From assembly GCF_011301715.1 (NCBI RefSeq), contig NZ_CP049870.1:372001-436000 (forward strand): a stretch of 64,000 nt of DNA, written 5' to 3'. A model generated the notes under the pieces. That model did not search any database. It was not told the origin of the DNA and saw nothing but the letters and a program-made list of their open reading frames with translations. The DNA is from Sphingomonas sp. HDW15A (lineage in GTDB: Bacteria; Pseudomonadota; Alphaproteobacteria; Sphingomonadales; Sphingomonadaceae). Shown here piece by piece: positions 61,473-64,000 of the stretch (within the stretch, counting starts at the first letter, position 1; the number at the start of each line of letters is the position of its first letter). The position numbers were made by a program, and so were the translations under genes.

Positions 61473-61910
61473 CTAAGCACTTTTTGGTCCAAATGCGGCT
61501 TCATCAATTTTTTCGAATCTTTCCGGAGGGTACAAGAACATCGGTGCAAATATGTCCGTGTGAATAGCGAGTTCTTCGGCCTTGCCGCCGATTGGCCCAC
61601 CCATTGCGCCTGAGACCCTCAAACTGAGGAAATAGGGGCTCTCATTCACGATAAACGTAACGGCGGGGTGATCATCGCCAGGGCGTATTTTGTCTAGATG
61701 CAGCTCGAATTGACTCTCGTGTTGATGTCCGATCTCGCCAACACGCATAGCTACTACATCAACTTTCAACTTAACTCCGATTAGAGTGTCAGCGCTGTGA
61801 TTGGTCACGACTAGGCGTTCGCACATCGGAACACCCTCCGGCCCCCAGTCGGTCTTGCCAACGACCCTCTTCCACCCGTGGCTGATACCCTCGCTGGTTG
61901 CCATAATCAT
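61473..61910 (-). CDS. Hypothetical protein of the DUF4145 cassette
   Basis: 145 residues. Beta-rich: CERLVVTNHSADTLIGVKLK, VVAMRVGEIGHQHESQFELHLD, HPAVTFIVNESPYFLSLRVSG, the rhythm of an immunoglobulin-like beta sandwich. No family recognised, no signal peptide. Start ATG 61910 overlaps the membrane-protein stop (ATGA). Middle gene of a three-gene minus-strand set, so it may bridge the membrane and DUF4145 proteins. Confidence 0.6.
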   Translation of the reverse strand: MIMATSEGISHGWKRVVGKTDWGPEGVPMCERLVVTNHSADTLIGVKLKVDVVAMRVGEIGHQHESQFELHLDKIRPGDDHPAVTFIVNESPYFLSLRVSGAMGGPIGGKAEELAIHTDIFAPMFLYPPERFEKIDEAAFGPKSA

Positions 61911-62185
61911 GTAGACCTTAAACGGGTCTTGGGGTGGTTATCGGGGAAACGCATTCCCTCGGATGAGATATAAAGATGCCGAGGTCCCCACCGGAACCGC
62001 CGGTAGGCCAGTATTTCGTCGAAAAAATATGCGATGCTGCAAATGATCGCGCCGCTGACGGTGAGCCACAAAGCGTTACGCGTGACGAAAACCGGATCTA
62101 TGACGGCCCAGATGCCACCAGACACTAGCTGGAGACCAAGGGCGATAACCGCTCTAGTTGCGGGGCTGCGAGTACGGACTGCCAT
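61907..62185 (-). CDS. Two-TM membrane protein of the DUF4145 cassette
   Basis: 92 residues. Basic N-terminus (MAVRTRSPATR), TM1 about residues 12-32, TM2 about 37-56 (WLTVSGAIICSIAYFF), then a basic cytoplasmic tail FRWGPRHLYISSEGMRFPDNH. No family recognised. First gene of the cassette; 475 gene-free bases upstream must hold the promoter. Small two-TM proteins are common effectors or anchors in defence cassettes, but nothing here proves that. Confidence 0.6.
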   Translation of the reverse strand: MAVRTRSPATRAVIALGLQLVSGGIWAVIDPVFVTRNALWLTVSGAIICSIAYFFDEILAYRRFRWGPRHLYISSEGMRFPDNHPKTRLRST

Positions 62186-62442
62186 GAGCCCACTTTGGCG
62201 CGAAACGCCGCGGCGTTGTAGGTCTCATGGTTAGACAATTTCTATGCGGGTATTCAGGACCGAAGAATGGCCCCATCAATTTTGTTACTTCTACTAGGAA
62301 CACACAGCGAACAGAGCGTGTAGAAACCGTAGAAAATTGCCTGTGAGAGGGTGTTCACTTACGGCGGTCGACTATGGCGAGCCTTGGTAAATTTCGGCGT
62401 GAAAAAGTGAGAACAATCGCGGAAATCCGCCATTCTGTGAGA
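62186..62442. other. Gene-free right end of the integrative element
   Basis: No protein-like reading. Contains GGTGTTCACT at 62350-62359, also present at 60035-60044 near the left end in the same orientation, a possible shared binding site. Presumably holds the promoter for the cassette; no clear -35/-10 pair found. Confidence 0.4.
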
Positions 62443-62480
62443 ATTTGCAGTCCTCTGCGTAACCACTCCGCCATCGGGCC
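62443..62480 (-). repeat. Right att repeat: displaced 5' half of tRNA-Cys
   Basis: 38-bp identical copy of tRNA-Cys nucleotides 1-38 with no 3' half beside it. Interpreted as the original 5' half pushed away by the insertion. The bases to its right (62481 onward) would then be the original tRNA upstream region; a hairpin AGCGCC/GGCGCT lies at 62489-62508. Confidence 0.85.
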
Positions 62481-62601
62481 TCGGAGCAAGCGCCAAATGG
62501 AAGGCGCTCGGGCTCCTGTCAACCGCGCCGAAAGGCCTGGATTTTCGACGGACGGCAAGCGCAACGCTTGGCGACGAAGAGTACGGGCATTAAGTACGGT
62601 C

Positions 62602-62630
62602 TTGATCCGCCACTGTATTAGTGACATACA
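62602..62630 (+). promoter_or_regulatory. Candidate promoter of the PCMT-like/tolC genes
   Basis: TTGATC (62602-62607) and CATACA (62625-62630) with a 17-base spacer, about 30 bases before the GTG start. A moderate sigma-70 match. Confidence 0.4.
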
Positions 62631-62660
62631 ACAGTCCGCATTCGAAGGAAGACCCGACCC

Positions 62661-63236
62661 GTGACGATGGATGATTTCACGGCTGCTCGCCGCGCGATGG
62701 TGCTGAACCAGCTGCGTCCGCAGGGCGTGACGAATCTCGGCGTGCTCGCCGCTATGGGAACGGTCGCGCGTGAAGCGTTCGTGCCGCAGGGCCTGCAGGC
62801 CGCCGCCTATGGCGACCGCTCGCTGGTTCTGGACGGCGGAGCGCCGATGATGCCGCCGGCAGAACTTGGTATCCTGCTCAACGCGCTTGAACCGATGGCC
62901 GGGGAAAAGGCGTTGGTGATCGGCGAAGGGGGCGCTTATTCCGCTGCGGTGCTCGAAGCGCTCGGACTCGATGTCACGCGAACCGATGCCGAGCCGCCGT
63001 TGGGCCGGCACGCGTTCGACGTGATCTTGATCGAGGGATCGGTCGGCGCGCTTCCGGATTGGGTCGTCTCTCAGTTGGCGCCTGGAGGCCGTGTCGGGGC
63101 CGCGATTCTCGACAGGGGCGTTTCCCGTCTGTGCATCGGGCGCGGCGATCGTGGCGCCATCGGTTTCAAGAGCCTTGCGGACTCGCAGGTCCCTCCGTTG
63201 CCGGCCTTTCAGGCCAAGCCGCAATTTACTTTTTGA
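62661..63236 (+). CDS. Degenerate protein-L-isoaspartate O-methyltransferase family protein
   Basis: 191 residues, shorter than usual (about 215-220). N-terminus DFTAARRAMVLNQLRPQGVTN and FVPQGLQAAAYGD follow the PCMT plan, but the SAM-binding loop reads ALVIGEGGAYS instead of the usual I-G-x-G-x-G-Y, and the acidic second motif region is shortened. FDVILIEGSVGALPDWVVSQLAPGGR closes the fold. Such PCMT-like genes before tolC are frequent in sphingomonads; catalytic activity is doubtful. GTG 62661 has GGAAG nine bases upstream; ATG 62667 is the alternative. Confidence 0.8.
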   Translation: MTMDDFTAARRAMVLNQLRPQGVTNLGVLAAMGTVAREAFVPQGLQAAAYGDRSLVLDGGAPMMPPAELGILLNALEPMAGEKALVIGEGGAYSAAVLEALGLDVTRTDAEPPLGRHAFDVILIEGSVGALPDWVVSQLAPGGRVGAAILDRGVSRLCIGRGDRGAIGFKSLADSQVPPLPAFQAKPQFTF

Positions 63237-63252
63237 GGTCATGGGAGTCCTC

Positions 63253-64000
63253 GTGAACCGTCTTCTAATCACAGGCCTTGCCGCCACGCTTGCAGCGACC
63301 ACGGCTTCCGCCGAAACCCTCCGCGAAGCGCTCAATGCCACCTATCGCAGCAATCCGACGCTGATGGCCCAGCGCGAGGCGCTGAAATCGTCCGATGCGG
63401 CGGTTGCAATCGCCAAGGCCGGCGGCCGTCCGACGGTCTTCGCCAACGTCGGCGTAACCCGCGACCTCACCCGTAGCGGCCGGTTCAACACTGGAGCGGC
63501 AAAGGGGCCCTTTCTGACCGGATCGGTCGGGCTCGATGTGCCGCTTTACCAGGGTGGCACGGTCAAGAATAACGTCTCGGCCGCCGCCACTCGTGTTGCG
63601 GCCGGGCGGGCGACTCTGCGCGCGGTTGAAGGCGATATCTTTGCCGATGCCGTGGCGGCCTACATGGACGTGATTCGTGACCGCGCCATCGTTGAGCTCA
63701 ACCAGAACAACGTCCGCGTGCTGACGACCAACCTGGAAGCGACCTCCGACCGCTTTCAGATCGGCGACCTGACCCGAACCGACGTTGCCCAGTCCGAGGC
63801 GCGGCTTTCGCTGGCCAATTCCGACCTCATCACGGCACGGGCCCGGTTGACCCAGAGCGAGGAAAACTATCGCCGGGTGATCGGCCAGGATCCGGGTCCG
63901 CTGGCTCCGCCGCCGCCGCTCCCGCCGCTGCCGCAGACCGCCGACGCCGCAGTCCAGATTGCCTTGGTCAACAATCCGGACCTGACCGCAATCACCCGTC
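63253..64000 (+). CDS. tolC: TolC family outer-membrane efflux protein (partial)
   Basis: At least 249 codons, running off the right edge. Signal peptide LLITGLAATLAATTASA, then the first TolC repeat: LREALNATYRSNPTLMAQREAL, VGLDVPLYQGGTVKNNV, and GDLTRTDVAQSEARLSLANSDLI. A Pro-rich linker (LAPPPPLPPLP) precedes the second repeat. Outer-membrane channel for tripartite efflux and type I secretion. GGGAG lies six bases before GTG 63253; an in-frame ATG at 63241 is the other option. Confidence 0.92.
   Translation, partial: MNRLLITGLAATLAATTASAETLREALNATYRSNPTLMAQREALKSSDAAVAIAKAGGRPTVFANVGVTRDLTRSGRFNTGAAKGPFLTGSVGLDVPLYQGGTVKNNVSAAATRVAAGRATLRAVEGDIFADAVAAYMDVIRDRAIVELNQNNVRVLTTNLEATSDRFQIGDLTRTDVAQSEARLSLANSDLITARARLTQSEENYRRVIGQDPGPLAPPPPLPPLPQTADAAVQIALVNNPDLTAITR

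Larger units (their letters stand above)
59953..62480. mobile_element. Small integrative element at tRNA-Cys (decayed or satellite-like)
   Basis: Bracketed by a 38-bp perfect direct repeat of the tRNA-Cys 5' half. Contents from left: repeated TTTCCACTT motifs, an integrase N-terminal remnant, a DUF4145 gene, an unknown gene, a two-TM membrane protein gene, and a gene-free right end. No complete recombinase, so it is probably immobile now or moved by a helper. The interior looks less GC-rich than its surroundings. Confidence 0.75.

Noticed and set aside
62355..63341. Long minus-strand open frame (328 codons) over the PCMT-like gene
   Set aside because: Arg/His-rich, crosses the tRNA fragment, no family pattern; it is the antisense of a real gene on the plus strand.

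Overview
The window reads as a GC-rich alphaproteobacterial chromosome of the Sphingomonadaceae type. This rests on gene content and local order: nfuA-tsaB-rimI next to a MucR-type zinc-finger regulator, a Fur protein without the extra structural cysteines, fur-plsC-miaB-phoH-ybeY-corC-lnt-metK, a PCMT-like gene before tolC, and a beta-barrel protein with a proline/CPDGS tail. Genus cannot be read from sequence alone.

1-9.1 kb (minus strand): rimP-nusA-ylxR-infB-rbfA, followed by tightly overlapped genes for a secreted FG-GAP-like protein, a GNAT acetyltransferase and thymidine kinase, then an M50 protease and a partial secreted protein. 9.2-12.1 kb: PQQ-type sugar dehydrogenase, 1-Cys peroxiredoxin, cysteine synthase. 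12.1-20.6 kb: trmB, metK, lnt, corC, ybeY, phoH, miaB, plsC and fur, covering RNA processing, lipoprotein maturation and metal control. 20.7-24.5 kb: small unknowns, a TauE/SafE exporter, mucR with its terminator, rimI, tsaB, nfuA.

24.5-32.8 kb: a valine/isobutyryl-CoA catabolic cluster (mmsA, acyl-CoA dehydrogenase, enoyl-CoA hydratase, 3-hydroxyisobutyryl-CoA hydrolase, mmsB) with a class I PHA synthase inside it. mmsA carries a one-base frameshift. 32.9-42.7 kb: DMT transporter, M28 peptidase, DksA-like zinc protein, RNase R, FMN reductase, kynureninase, dCTP deaminase, DnaB. 42.9-50.5 kb: beta-barrel outer-membrane protein whose proline-rich tail is out of frame, L,D-transpeptidase, AstD, SelO, an alpha/beta hydrolase and a SCO/PCu(A)C copper pair.

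50.6-55 kb: arginine operon argC-argJ-argB-argF-argR with a tandem ARG-box-like operator just upstream of argC, so the operon appears to encode its own repressor. 55-59.1 kb: a NarL-type regulator with two small unknown genes, then a FixLJ-like two-component pair. The FixL PAS domain keeps the residues known to hold heme, and a FixJ-box-like sequence lies between fixJ and the NarL-type gene.

59.9-62.5 kb is the main accessory region. An intact tRNA-Cys and a displaced 38-bp copy of its 5' half bracket about 2.5 kb. Inside are repeated motifs that could be integrase arm sites, an integrase N-terminal remnant, and a translationally linked minus-strand cassette: a two-TM membrane protein, an unknown protein and a zinc-ribbon/DUF4145 protein. 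This is the best candidate for an undescribed system. The window closes with a degenerate PCMT-like gene and the start of tolC.

Both broken genes (mmsA and the outer-membrane protein) are explained by runs of five G/C bases read as four, so sequencing or assembly error is a live alternative to real mutation.
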